Shown here in pieces: positions 43,301-51,123 of a stretch of 56,198 bases of DNA. Source of the stretch: an uncultured Lachnospiraceae bacterium (GTDB lineage Bacteria; Bacillota; Clostridia; Lachnospirales; Lachnospiraceae); NCBI GenBank assembly GCA_947627245.1, contig CANQVH010000018.1, forward strand, positions 1 through 56,198, given 5' to 3'. The notes beneath the pieces were generated by a model. That model was not told the origin of the DNA. It saw nothing but the letters and a program-made list of their open reading frames with translations, and ran no database searches. Positions within the stretch are counted from its first letter, which is position 1. Each line of letters starts with the position of its first letter. A program made the position numbers and the translations under genes.

Positions 43301-44064
43301 CGCATTACAATATCATTTTCCTGGATCACATGATGCCGCAGATGGACGGACTCGAGACGTTTGCGCGGCTCAGGGAGGAGAATCTGCTGCCGGAGGATAC
43401 GGCCGTGATCATGATGACGGCGAACGACATTATGGGAGCGCGCGAGGAGTATCTGAGACAGGGCTTTACGGACTATCTCTCGAAGCCGATCGCGGCCAAG
43501 CAGCTTGAGGAGAAGCTGGCGAAGCATCTCCCTGAAGAACTGGTAAGCTACCGCGAGATCACGAAGTCAACGGTTCGCCCGGAGCAGGCGGCGCAGGAGA
43601 ATGTGCAGACGGAAGCAGTCGGATCCGAGGAAAAACAGGAGCCGGATGTTTTGGAGAATGCCCCGGAGCTTCCGCATGAAAAGGTGCCGGAAGATGCGGG
43701 GGAAACGGCGGCGGAGAGCGGGCCGATCGCAGGCATTGACTTTTCCGTCGGCCTTACCTACTGCGCGGACGATAAGGAATTTTATCATGAGATGCTGGAG
43801 GAATATGCCGCCGACAGCACAGCGGATGATCTGGAAGGGTATCGCGAGAAGGAAGACTGGGACAATTATCTGGTGAAGGTGCACGCGCTGAAGAGCGCTT
43901 CCCGCACGATCGGCGCAGGCACGCTGGCCGACGAGGCGTTTGCCCTTGAGACGGCGGCGCGGGAAGGCGATCATGCATTTATAAGGGCGAACCACGAAGC
44001 TTTGATGAACAATTATCGGGAGCTTCTTTTGCGGATCCGGGAATATATGGATCAGCAACGGTAA
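40330..44064 (+). CDS. Hybrid sensor histidine kinase with two sensor modules, REC and Hpt
   Basis: A 1244-residue membrane kinase. Helices lie at about 18-40 and 294-316, enclosing one extracellular sensor. A Lys/Arg-rich cytoplasmic linker follows. A second helix pair (374-396 and 644-666) encloses a second, cache-like sensor (DGRIINHPNPEYQY segment). Then come a HisKA domain with H700 in SHEIRTP, an HATPase domain, a receiver with D999 in FLDHMMPQMDG, and a Hpt domain with H1185 in VHALKSASRT. The complete H-D-H set implies an internal phosphorelay. The last step may reach the neighbouring REC-HD-GYP-GGDEF protein. GGAGGAAGG precedes the ATG. The 44-bp gap to the convergent GHKL gene has no obvious terminator. 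Confidence 0.93.
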   Translation: METDRNKPTSLKRHALRKYYILIAVATVLVAIIMFVNMHVMYDLAAEQAEEIGSMRMETIVANLQQTLKRAQSAVVRVGANLAQRLEEGADPEELGEFLSEQKAMEIDLSGGSCLNVFCATGNQVYISDMEMPEGYVLQDRNWYKGLMALNRGEVYISQVYDDAFTEDMCFTVAQILDDGQTIIGIDYSIADIQASVEAMSEDSSGDALIADKDGTIVGYQDASLLGEKISSELPEYQSVFTKALTSGGMDASFSMVSREGQDTVFCNRTENGWYLMLRVSNRMLYRDSYLQFLRNLILMVVMVAVFLGLYLVACRQRIRAEQTLAEREEFLASMPESFRAPFEKMSDARTPKKRPEKRSAKRAILTAKERHWFETSIIAALTLTMLLTITITTMMTSRWGRSRLEEEARGYNYEVSAWILEQKSILDLFSYTVAAQPDMLADYEGMVEFLDQITKHYQGISATYIANPDFPHGHPMVMNNGWVPEDDYVEEERLWYIGAMESDDFSITEPYYDARTGKYCITFSKKVETDSGEFLGVFAIDFYLDVLMDILGSGYSGTGYAFLVDRDGRIINHPNPEYQYTGEGTPNIHELVYEKIYNSSKIVILRDYDGKLKACSSMEESLSNFKVIVVNDFWMIYGDVVKYAVLFLVLFGACIGAVVLLMNNMVRWQHETDVQLQEAADAARAADQAKSLFLAQMSHEIRTPINAVLGMNEMILRENNDPGIQEYATQIQSAGATLLSLINGILDFTKIESGRMEIQPVVYETSMLILNLVNLISDRAQGKGLELNLEIDPTLPEEMYGDDVRVRQIITNLLTNAVKYTQEGSVTLKIERKRVDGDDITLYVEVKDTGIGIREEDMERLFGMFQRLDQEKNRNIEGTGLGIPIVQNLLRMMGSELKVESVYGKGSVFSFELVQQVMSSREIGDYRQSFQRMLGKETKQQYVYAPDARILVVDDNTVNLRVTRNLLKRNGMQVDTAESGMECIECVKNAHYNIIFLDHMMPQMDGLETFARLREENLLPEDTAVIMMTANDIMGAREEYLRQGFTDYLSKPIAAKQLEEKLAKHLPEELVSYREITKSTVRPEQAAQENVQTEAVGSEEKQEPDVLENAPELPHEKVPEDAGETAAESGPIAGIDFSVGLTYCADDKEFYHEMLEEYAADSTADDLEGYREKEDWDNYLVKVHALKSASRTIGAGTLADEAFALETAAREGDHAFIRANHEALMNNYRELLLRIREYMDQQR

Positions 44065-44110
44065 ACGGGACAGACCTCCCGGTTGGAATGGATCAACAGC
44101 GTGAAACGAG

Positions 44111-46090
44111 TCAGATCTCCTGATTGGAAACATTCAGATTCAGGAGCGTCTTGACCGAGAAATGGACGGAGTCCTTTTCGATGTTCAGGATGCTTCCGTA
44201 CTTTTCCGCGATGTTTGACATGGCCTTCAGCCCGTATCCGTGTCCGTGTTTTTTCAGCCTTCGGCGCTGCTGTGCGGCGCCGGAGGTTTTTTCCTGTTCC
44301 GGGGACGTGCTGTTGGTGCAACTGATCGCGAGATAATTCCCGTGTACGTTCATATTGACATGGATATAACGCTCGGCTTTGGGATCCATGCGCTCGCAGG
44401 CCTCGAGCGCGTTCTGTAACATATTGCAGAGAAAGATGCTGAGATCTTCGTCTTGGATCGTCAGAGTTTCCGGGACAGACAGATTGTGCTTTACCTCAAT
44501 CCCGGCTTTCGCCGCGCGGTCAAGGTAGGACCCGGCGATCACGTTCACGATCGTGTTTTTACTGTAGCGGAGCACGGGCAGGTCGTTCAATTCTTTTACA
44601 ACGGACGTGATGTATTCGCCCGCGCGCTCGTTTTCTCCCTCCCGGATAAAGCCAAGGAGAGCTGTCATGTGATGCGCCATTTCATGCCGCAGGGAATGGG
44701 TCTCGTTCTCTGCATCCAGCATCCGATGATATTCCTCCCGTGTGGCGCGGCCGCGCTCCTCCAGCACGGTGACCATGGTCTGGGTCTCCGTACTTCTTCT
44801 CAGGAATTCCACCACGAGGACGATGATCGCCATCGCCGCGCAGGTGTTCTGTATAAGCGCCATCAGCGTGACAAAATATCCATCAAACGACAGGGCAAAG
44901 ATTACCTCAAGGCATTCGAGCATATCGCCATCGTATGCGCGGCATGCCTCCGAGAAAATGCACAGTGCAAAGACAGTCACTGCCAGCGCCGTGTACATGA
45001 GCGCGCGCTTTCGGTCGACCTGTTTTCTTCTGCGGACAATAAAGTCGAGGAGAAAGACCGCCAGAAACAGCAGCGTCAGCAAAAAAGAGCCATGGCCCAG
45101 GGAATCTGCGGCGAAATAACCGCTCCCCGCGGTCGACCTCAGTTGAAGGACGATGAACACGCTCCAGATGGCCGTGCCGCCCAGAAGCAGCCAGCGTTTC
45201 CAATCGACAAAAAGCAGTGCAAGGTAGAGACACAGAGGGAGGACATAAAATTCACCGAGAATCTGAATCAGCGCGTGGTCGTCTGTTTCTGCGATGACGC
45301 TGACGGTCGGTCCCTTCAACGTGTAGATAAACAAAAGAAGAAAGTACAGGGCAAGGAGAAGGATGCGGGGATCCTTCTTGTTGTTCGGAATGTCCAGTAC
45401 GAACACCAAGATCAGGATCACGAAGCAGACAGCGTAAAGGATCAGGGTCGCGATCGGCATCACAAGATCCGCCAAATATGGGGCATATCTGGACTCGTAG
45501 CTTCCAAGCGTCGGGTAGACAGGCTCATAATGCGGGGCGTCTCCGAGAAAGTAGGTGATGATCCTCAGAGTTTTCCCCTGATAGTCGTCCGGAAGGGAAA
45601 TGCGAACCGTATTTCCATACGGGTAATACTCGTCCTTCAGGGCGGATTCCCGCTGGATCTTCGGGTCTGTCTCATCGAGAAGCAGAAAGCCCTCCTCGTT
45701 TCGCTCTCCGCCCGGAAGCTCAGAGAAGAGCAGTAGGTCATCCAGAAAAATTTCAATCGATTGATAGTTGTAGTATAGCATCTCAATCTCGGGCGAACGC
45801 GGAATTTCTTCTGTCATGACGCGTGAAATGCTCACGGCCTGTATGGATTCCTCAGGAAAGGATATCGCGTCATATTCGCCGAATTCCGGCGTCTCAGCCG
45901 TCACGTTCCCGTCAGAGAGGATTTCGTATTCCCAGCCGAAGCTCAGGTAGGATACGTCCCGCAGATAAAAATCAGCCTTGTCGGTTTTGGCAAGCCCCAA
46001 GAGGATATTCAGAAACACAAAGACTGTGATTACGATAAAGACAATTCCGATTACATACTGCGTCCGATATTCAGAGCGATTTTTACGCAT
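44111..46090 (-). CDS. GHKL-domain sensor histidine kinase with 7TM region
   Basis: A 659-residue kinase. One N-terminal helix (residues 15-35) is followed by an extracellular domain of about 170 residues, then seven or so helices (about 215-435) of the 7TMR-DISM kind, then a coiled linker and a GHKL ATP-binding domain. The phospho-acceptor His lies in SLRHEMAHHMTALLG, and the N-box is IFLCNMLQNALEACE. ATG 46090 is chosen by AAGGTG upstream and because an earlier ATG at 46129 lies within the -10 box of its own promoter. It is the natural partner type for the LytTR regulator at 37293. Confidence 0.9.
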   Translation of the reverse strand: MRKNRSEYRTQYVIGIVFIVITVFVFLNILLGLAKTDKADFYLRDVSYLSFGWEYEILSDGNVTAETPEFGEYDAISFPEESIQAVSISRVMTEEIPRSPEIEMLYYNYQSIEIFLDDLLLFSELPGGERNEEGFLLLDETDPKIQRESALKDEYYPYGNTVRISLPDDYQGKTLRIITYFLGDAPHYEPVYPTLGSYESRYAPYLADLVMPIATLILYAVCFVILILVFVLDIPNNKKDPRILLLALYFLLLFIYTLKGPTVSVIAETDDHALIQILGEFYVLPLCLYLALLFVDWKRWLLLGGTAIWSVFIVLQLRSTAGSGYFAADSLGHGSFLLTLLFLAVFLLDFIVRRRKQVDRKRALMYTALAVTVFALCIFSEACRAYDGDMLECLEVIFALSFDGYFVTLMALIQNTCAAMAIIVLVVEFLRRSTETQTMVTVLEERGRATREEYHRMLDAENETHSLRHEMAHHMTALLGFIREGENERAGEYITSVVKELNDLPVLRYSKNTIVNVIAGSYLDRAAKAGIEVKHNLSVPETLTIQDEDLSIFLCNMLQNALEACERMDPKAERYIHVNMNVHGNYLAISCTNSTSPEQEKTSGAAQQRRRLKKHGHGYGLKAMSNIAEKYGSILNIEKDSVHFSVKTLLNLNVSNQEI

Positions 46091-46127
46091 AGCAGATTCA
46101 CCTTCCAACTTATAAACATACATCGAC

Positions 46128-46156
46128 ATTATAGTATAGCTGTTCGGATTTTACAA
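46128..46156 (-). promoter_or_regulatory. Promoter of the GHKL kinase gene
   Basis: On the minus strand TTGTAA (46156-46151), 17 bp, TATAAT (46133-46128). It is back-to-back with the recU promoter. Confidence 0.7.
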
Positions 46157-46178
46157 CAAAAAGCATCTTATTTCCGGC

Positions 46179-46207
46179 TTGACGAAAGCAGGCAGGAAAG
46201 GCATAAT
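46179..46207 (+). promoter_or_regulatory. Promoter of recU
   Basis: TTGACG (46179-46184), 17 bp, CATAAT (46202-46207), 43 bp upstream of recU. Confidence 0.65.
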
Positions 46208-46249
46208 AAGGGAAAACAGAGCTGACAGGCTGGAAAAAAGGGGAGAGCT

Positions 46250-46792
46250 ATGGCGACATGGAAGACGCGGGGGCTTCGCGGCTCCACACTGGAAGAGCTG
46301 ATCAACCGGACGAACGAACTGTATCTGGAGAAGGGATTGGCGCTGATTCAGAAGATCCCGACGCCGATCACGCCGCTTCAGATCGACAAGGACAGCAGAC
46401 ACATCACGCTGGCCTATTTTGACCAGAAGAGTACGGTTGATTATATCGGGGCGGTACAGGGGATTCCCGTCTGTTTCGACGCGAAGGAATGCACGTCGGA
46501 CACCTTCGCGCTGCAGAACATCCATCCGCATCAGGTCGAGTTCATGACGCAGTTCGAAAAGCAGGGAGGCGTCTCTTTCTTGATTCTGTTTTATACGGTG
46601 CGAAACGAGCTCTTTTATCTGCCGTACCGCGATATGATGCGCTTCTGGAATCGGGCGCAGGAGGGCGGAAGAAAGAGCTTCCGCTATGAGGAGCTAGATC
46701 AGGACTATTACATCCGGCCGCACCACGGATATCTTGTTCCGTATCTGGACGCGCTGCAGATCGATCTCGAGGCGCGGGAGGTTGACTCGTGA
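46250..46792 (+). CDS. recU: Holliday junction resolvase RecU
   Basis: A 180-residue RecU, the Bacillota resolvase that cuts Holliday junctions after RuvAB migration. It shows the N-terminal helix RGLRGSTLEELINRTNELY and the nuclease core with STVDYIGAVQGIPVCFDAKEC, where the Asp and the D-x-K pair bind metal. The closing segment is NELFYLPYRDMMRFW. ATG 46250 has GGGGAGAG upstream. It is not next to a PBP gene as it often is elsewhere, but directly precedes hisZ. Confidence 0.94.
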   Translation: MATWKTRGLRGSTLEELINRTNELYLEKGLALIQKIPTPITPLQIDKDSRHITLAYFDQKSTVDYIGAVQGIPVCFDAKECTSDTFALQNIHPHQVEFMTQFEKQGGVSFLILFYTVRNELFYLPYRDMMRFWNRAQEGGRKSFRYEELDQDYYIRPHHGYLVPYLDALQIDLEAREVDS

Positions 46793-46843
46793 GAGTGCAC
46801 AGGCGTCTTGCATCGTGATTTTGACGGGCGGACAAAGAAAAGT

Positions 46844-46872
46844 TTGACACAAACGCCGGATGATATTAAGAT
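46844..46872 (+). promoter_or_regulatory. Promoter of the his cluster
   Basis: TTGACA (46844-46849), 17 bp, TAAGAT (46867-46872), 48 bp before hisZ. The short leader leaves no room for a T-box. Confidence 0.6.
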
Positions 46873-46920
46873 ATATCCGTAAAATTTGAAAGAATCCGAT
46901 ATTTGCAGGGGAGAAAATCT

Positions 46921-48108
46921 ATGCAGAAGATTTTGCACACGCCGGAGGGCGTGCGGGACATATACAGCAGGGAGTGCGAACAGAAGCTTTCCTTGCAGGA
47001 CAGGCTCCGTGCGGTCATCAAGTCGTACGGGTACCGCGACATCGAGACGCCGACCTTTGAATTTTTCGACGTGTTCAGCAAGGAGATCGGGACAATCCCG
47101 TCGACGGAGCTCTATAAGTTTTTCGACCGGGAGGGCAACACGCTGGTATTGCGTCCGGATTTCACGCCGGCAGTCGCGCGCGCGGCGTCGAAATACTTTC
47201 TGGGCGGCAGCATGCCGGTGCGCCTGACGTATCTCGGACAGGTATTTATCAACAATTCCAGTTATCAGGGACGCTTAAAGGAGACGACGCAGATCGGCGG
47301 AGAGCTGATGGGTGAGGACAGCGTCGACGCGGACGCGGAGATCGTCGCGCTTGCCGTGCAGATGATGCAGGCCTCCGGGTTGGAGGAATTTCAGATCACG
47401 CTCGGACATGCAGGCTTTTTCCACGCGCTGGCGCAGGAGGCCGGCTTCGACGCGCAGGTCGTCCGGAAACTCAAGGAACTGATCAACAGCAAGAATACGT
47501 TCGGAGTGGACAAGCTTGTCTGCGCGCAGTCGGGAAGCAAATCGCTTGCCAAGACCTTTGCGGCGCTCACGGATCTGTTCGGCACGGAGGAGATGCTCGC
47601 GCGCGCGGAGGCTCTGACGAATAATCCGCAGGCATTGGCGGCGGTCGGACGGTTACGAAAGATCTGGGAGATGCTGAAGCTCTACGGGGTTGAGAAATAC
47701 GTGTCCTTCGACCTCGGCATGCTGAGCCGCTATATGTATTACACCGGTATTATTTTTCGCGGATACACATACGGAACGGGCGATGCGGTCATCAAAGGCG
47801 GACGCTACGACAATCTGCTCGGCTGCTTCGGGCAGGATGCTCCGGCGGTCGGATTCGTGGTGGTCGTCGACCAGCTTCTGAGCGCGCTGTCACGGCAGAA
47901 GTCGGGGAAGCATCCGGCATCGGATCGCTGCATGATCATTTACGACGAGGCGCATCGGACCGAGGCGGTACGGCGCGCCGCCAAACTGCGCGGCGACGGA
48001 AAGGACGCGGAGCTCGTGCGTGTCACGCCTGATCGCACGCCGGAAGACTGCAGGGCGTATGCGCGGGCGGAGGGCTGCGAGACGGTGATCGAGTTCCTTC
48101 GTGTATAG
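46921..48108 (+). CDS. hisZ: ATP phosphoribosyltransferase regulatory subunit
   Basis: A 395-residue HisZ, a paralogue of histidyl-tRNA synthetase that binds the short HisG and gives it histidine feedback control. It has HisRS-like class II motifs (TLVLRPDFTPAVARA, YLGQVFINNS, RGYTYGTGDAVIKGGRYDNLL) but does not charge tRNA in known cases. ATG 46921 is preceded by AGGGGAG; a TTG 18 bp earlier overlaps that site. The last codons and the TAG stop lie within the left terminal inverted repeat of the element at 48097-48511, so the C-terminus may have been set by its insertion. Confidence 0.95.
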   Translation: MQKILHTPEGVRDIYSRECEQKLSLQDRLRAVIKSYGYRDIETPTFEFFDVFSKEIGTIPSTELYKFFDREGNTLVLRPDFTPAVARAASKYFLGGSMPVRLTYLGQVFINNSSYQGRLKETTQIGGELMGEDSVDADAEIVALAVQMMQASGLEEFQITLGHAGFFHALAQEAGFDAQVVRKLKELINSKNTFGVDKLVCAQSGSKSLAKTFAALTDLFGTEEMLARAEALTNNPQALAAVGRLRKIWEMLKLYGVEKYVSFDLGMLSRYMYYTGIIFRGYTYGTGDAVIKGGRYDNLLGCFGQDAPAVGFVVVVDQLLSALSRQKSGKHPASDRCMIIYDEAHRTEAVRRAAKLRGDGKDAELVRVTPDRTPEDCRAYARAEGCETVIEFLRV

Positions 48109-48511
48109 CCAAATACAACATACGGACGCCCGGCAGGAATCGGCGATGCCAATGCAAACGCGCTTCCGCTCGGATCGGTCACGCAGCGGTACTAAGCTCA
48201 TGCTTTTGCATTCGCTAAGTACCAGCGGCCCTCAACGGTTTGCCTTGACATCGCAATTCCCTGTCCGGGCTGTGCGAAGTCTGCAAACGGAACAGCCGCA
48301 AAACAGCCGGATGTTGCCTGCCCGCAAGCAAACGATAGGCAGTTCGACGCAGATTCGCGAGCATAGCGACAACTGTCGGAACATGTTTGAGCGAAGCGAG
48401 TTTGCGGAGACAGTTGTCAATAAGCGGCGCAGCGAATCAAGGAGAACAACTTGTTTGCGGTGGGCAGGCACATCGGCTCTTGCGGCGTCCGGTGGTTCAC
48501 TGTACACGAAG
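48097..48511. mobile_element. Putative MITE-like palindromic element or structured repeat in the his operon
   Basis: The 432-bp gap between hisZ and hisG holds no credible gene but a long imperfect palindrome. Its ends are CTTCGTGTATAG (48097-48108) and, inverted, CTGTACACGAAG (48500-48511), 11 of 12 matching. Further nested pairs are CGGACGCC (48123-48130) with GGCGTCCG (48484-48491), 48314-48333 with 48453-48470, GATTCGC (48352) with GCGAATC (48432), and GACAACTGTC (48368) with GACAGTTGTC (48409). A separate 16-bp stem with a TTTT loop lies at 48188-48223. No transposase or clear target duplication is visible. It may be a non-autonomous transposable element or a structured RNA read through from hisZ. 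Confidence 0.6.
48188..48223 (+). repeat. Strong hairpin inside the palindromic element
   Basis: A 16-position stem (GGTACTAAGC...ATGC against GCAT...GCTAAGTACC) has three mismatches and a TTTT loop. There is no T-tract after it, so it is not a usual terminator. Confidence 0.6.
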
Positions 48512-48540
48512 AATAAAAGGTTATGAGGAATGTGTTAAAT

Positions 48541-49218
48541 ATGGAGAAACAGACGAGATATCTGACATTTGCGCTTACGAAGGGTCGCCTTGCCAATAAG
48601 ACGATGGAGCTGTTTGAGAAGATCGGGATCACCTGTGAGGAGATGAAGGATCCGGACTCCAGAAAGCTCATTTTTGTGAATGAAGAGCAGAAGCTGCGCT
48701 TTTTTCTGGCGAAGGGACCGGATGTGCCGACTTATGTGGAGTACGGGGCGGCCGATATCGGGATCGTCGGCAGGGACACGATTCAGGAGGAGGGCCGCAA
48801 GATCTACGAGGTGCTGGATCTGGGATTCGGCAAGTGCAGGATGTGCGTATGCGGGCCGGAGTCCGCGCGCGATCTGCTCAAAGGACAGGAGCTGATCCGC
48901 GTGGCGACGAAATATCCGCATATCGCGAAAGACTATTTTTATAATCAGAAGAATCAGACGGTGGAGATCATCAAGCTCAACGGCTCGATCGAGCTTGCGC
49001 CGATCGTCGGACTTTCCGAGGTGATTGTCGATATCGTTGAGACCGGCTCCACGCTGCGGGAGAACGGGCTGACCGTGCTCGAAGAGGTATGCCCGCTGTC
49101 GGCGCGCGTCGTCGTGAATCCGGTCAGCATGCGGATGGAGCATGAGCGGATCGCGGGGCTTTTGTCGCGGCTGAACGAGGCGATCTCAAAGGGAGGAGTA
49201 AATCCATGCAAATCATAA
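48541..49218 (+). CDS. hisG: ATP phosphoribosyltransferase, short form
   Basis: A 225-residue HisG catalysing the first step of histidine synthesis, ATP plus PRPP giving phosphoribosyl-ATP. It shows the start RYLTFALTKGRLANKTMELFEKIG, the GIVGRDTI segment and the PRPP-loop region DIVETGSTLRENGL. It lacks the C-terminal regulatory domain of the long form, which fits the presence of hisZ. ATG 48541 fits the family; ATG 48523 would add six residues. The ribosome site is only fair. It overlaps hisD by 13 bases. Confidence 0.96.
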   Translation: MEKQTRYLTFALTKGRLANKTMELFEKIGITCEEMKDPDSRKLIFVNEEQKLRFFLAKGPDVPTYVEYGAADIGIVGRDTIQEEGRKIYEVLDLGFGKCRMCVCGPESARDLLKGQELIRVATKYPHIAKDYFYNQKNQTVEIIKLNGSIELAPIVGLSEVIVDIVETGSTLRENGLTVLEEVCPLSARVVVNPVSMRMEHERIAGLLSRLNEAISKGGVNPCKS

Positions 49219-50498
49219 AATTGACATCTGAGACCAGAAAAAATATTCTTGAGCAGCTTTTGAAACGCAGTCCGAGCAGTTATCAGGGCTTCGAGGAGCG
49301 CGTGAACGCGATCGTCGAGCAGGTGCGCGAGAAGGGCGACGAGGCGGTGTTCGGATATACGAGGCAGTTCGACGGCGCGGAGGTCTCCGCGCAGAACGTG
49401 CGCGTCACGAAGGAAGAGATTGACGAGGCATACCAAAAGGTTGATCCGAAATTTCTCGATGTGGTGCGCAGCGCTCTGGAAAATATCCGGAGCTATCATG
49501 AAAAACAGAAGAAATACAGTTGGTTCGACAGCACGGAGAACGGAACGCTGCTCGGGCAGAAGGTCACGCCGCTTTCCGTGGTCGGCGTCTATGTGCCGGG
49601 CGGGAAGGCAGTCTATCCGTCTTCAGTGCTGATGAATGTCGTGCCTGCAAAGGTGGCCGGAGTGCCGCGCATTGTGATGACAACGCCTCCGGGAAAGGAC
49701 GGAAAGATCCCGGTGAATACGCTGATCGCGGCCAACGAGGCGGGTGTCGACGAGATCTACAGGGTCGGCGGCGCGCAGGCGATCGCTGCGCTCGCGTTCG
49801 GCACCGAGAGCATCCCGAAGGCGGACAAGATCACCGGGCCGGGCAATATCTATGTAGCGCTCGCAAAGAAGGCGGTCTTCGGACACGTCAGCATCGATTC
49901 CGTGGCCGGACCGAGCGAGATCCTTGTGCTTGCCGACGAGACGGCGAACCCGCGCTATGTGGCGGCTGATCTGCTCTCGCAGGCGGAGCACGACGAGATG
50001 GCGTCCGCGATTCTCGTGACGACGAGCGAGACGCTTGCAAAGGCGGTCGCGCAGGAAATCGAGGGTTTTCTCGGGACCTTGTCCCGCGCGGAGATCATCC
50101 GGAAATCACTGGAGCAGTACGGCTTCATCCTTCTGGCAGATTGTATGGATGACGCGATCGAGACGGTCAACGAGATCGCGTCCGAGCATCTGGAGATCGT
50201 GACGAAGGATGCGTTCCAAGTCATGACGAAGATCCGCAATGCAGGTGCGATCTTTATCGGAGAGTACAGCAGCGAACCGCTGGGCGATTATTTTGCGGGA
50301 CCGAACCATGTGCTTCCGACGAACGGCACCGCGAAATTCTTCTCGGCGCTGTCCGTGGACGACTTTATCAAGAAATCGAGCATTGTCTATTATTCGCGCG
50401 AGGCGCTGGAGCCGATCGCGCAGGAGATCATTACATTTGCCGAGGCGGAACAGCTCACGGCGCACGCAAATTCGATCCGGGTGCGGTTCGAGAAGTAG
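49206..50498 (+). CDS. hisD: Histidinol dehydrogenase
   Basis: A 430-residue HisD that oxidises L-histidinol to histidine in two NAD-dependent steps. Conserved segments include VPGGKAVYPSSVLMNVVPAK, IYRVGGAQAIAALAFGT, KITGPGNIYVALAKKAVFG, SVAGPSEILVLAD and DLLSQAEHDEMAS with the catalytic zinc-ligand region, and the C-terminal GPNHVLPTNGTAKF. It begins inside the end of hisG with AAGGGAGGAG as ribosome site, so translation is coupled. Confidence 0.97.
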   Translation: MQIIKLTSETRKNILEQLLKRSPSSYQGFEERVNAIVEQVREKGDEAVFGYTRQFDGAEVSAQNVRVTKEEIDEAYQKVDPKFLDVVRSALENIRSYHEKQKKYSWFDSTENGTLLGQKVTPLSVVGVYVPGGKAVYPSSVLMNVVPAKVAGVPRIVMTTPPGKDGKIPVNTLIAANEAGVDEIYRVGGAQAIAALAFGTESIPKADKITGPGNIYVALAKKAVFGHVSIDSVAGPSEILVLADETANPRYVAADLLSQAEHDEMASAILVTTSETLAKAVAQEIEGFLGTLSRAEIIRKSLEQYGFILLADCMDDAIETVNEIASEHLEIVTKDAFQVMTKIRNAGAIFIGEYSSEPLGDYFAGPNHVLPTNGTAKFFSALSVDDFIKKSSIVYYSREALEPIAQEIITFAEAEQLTAHANSIRVRFEK

Positions 50499-50532
50499 GA
50501 TTGACGGAAAGGAAACAGATAAGGAGAAAGTC

Positions 50533-51123
50533 ATGGGAAGACAGGCGGAAGTAGTCAGAAACACGAAGGAGACACAGATCAGCGTCAAGCTGGATCTGGA
50601 CGGGACGGGCGTATATCAGATCCATACCGGCGTCGGATTTTTCGATCATATGCTGGAGGGTTTTGCCCGCCACGGATTGTTTGATCTGGAGGTCAGCGTA
50701 AAGGGAGATCTCGAGGTGGACTGCCACCACACGGTGGAGGATACCGGGATCGCGCTCGGACAGGCGATCCGGGAGGCGCTCGGTGAGAAGAAGGGGATCC
50801 GCAGATACGGAAGCAGGATTCTTCCGATGGACGAGGTGCTTGTGCTGTGCGCGCTGGATCTGGGCGGACGTCCGTACTATCGTTCGGATGCGGAGTTCCA
50901 GACGGAGCGGATCGGTGATTTCGACACGGAGATAGTACGCGAGTTCTTTTACGCCGTATCGTATTCTGCGGCGATGAACCTTCATTTTAAGATGCTTAGC
51001 AGCGGGAACAGCCACCATATGGCGGAAGGAATGTTCAAGGCGTTCGCAAAGGCGCTCGACGAGGCCTCCGGCTTCGATGCGCGCATTACGGACGTATTAT
51101 CGACAAAGGGGACGCTGGGATGA
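50533..51123 (+). CDS. hisB: Imidazoleglycerol-phosphate dehydratase
   Basis: A 196-residue monofunctional HisB that dehydrates imidazoleglycerol phosphate. The manganese-binding histidine motifs are [29 protein letters not shown] and [14 protein letters not shown]. It lacks the histidinol-phosphatase domain of the enteric fusion. ATG 50533 follows AAGGAGAAA by five bases; the frame is open upstream only through hisD. The stop overlaps the next start by four bases (ATGA). Confidence 0.96.
   Translation: MGRQAEVVRNTKETQISVKLDLDGTGVYQIHTGVGFFDHMLEGFARHGLFDLEVSVKGDLEVDCHHTVEDTGIALGQAIREALGEKKGIRRYGSRILPMDEVLVLCALDLGGRPYYRSDAEFQTERIGDFDTEIVREFFYAVSYSAAMNLHFKMLSSGNSHHMAEGMFKAFAKALDEASGFDARITDVLSTKGTLG

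Noticed and set aside
42130..43527. 465-codon minus-strand open frame opposite the hybrid kinase
   Set aside because: The plus strand encodes HisKA, HATPase and receiver motifs in unbroken order; the antisense frame has none.
46091..46129. ATG 46129 as start of the GHKL kinase
   Set aside because: It lies in the -10 box of the gene's own promoter, so it would not be in the transcript.
46793..46920. T-box or histidine leader ahead of hisZ
   Set aside because: The gap is only 128 bp, with a promoter 48 bp from the start; no T-box motif, His-codon leader peptide or terminator is visible.
48101..48526. 141-codon plus-strand open frame in the hisZ-hisG gap
   Set aside because: It starts inside the end of hisZ, lacks a ribosome site and follows the palindromic structure. 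Its Arg/Ser-rich translation looks like a reading of the repeat, not a protein.
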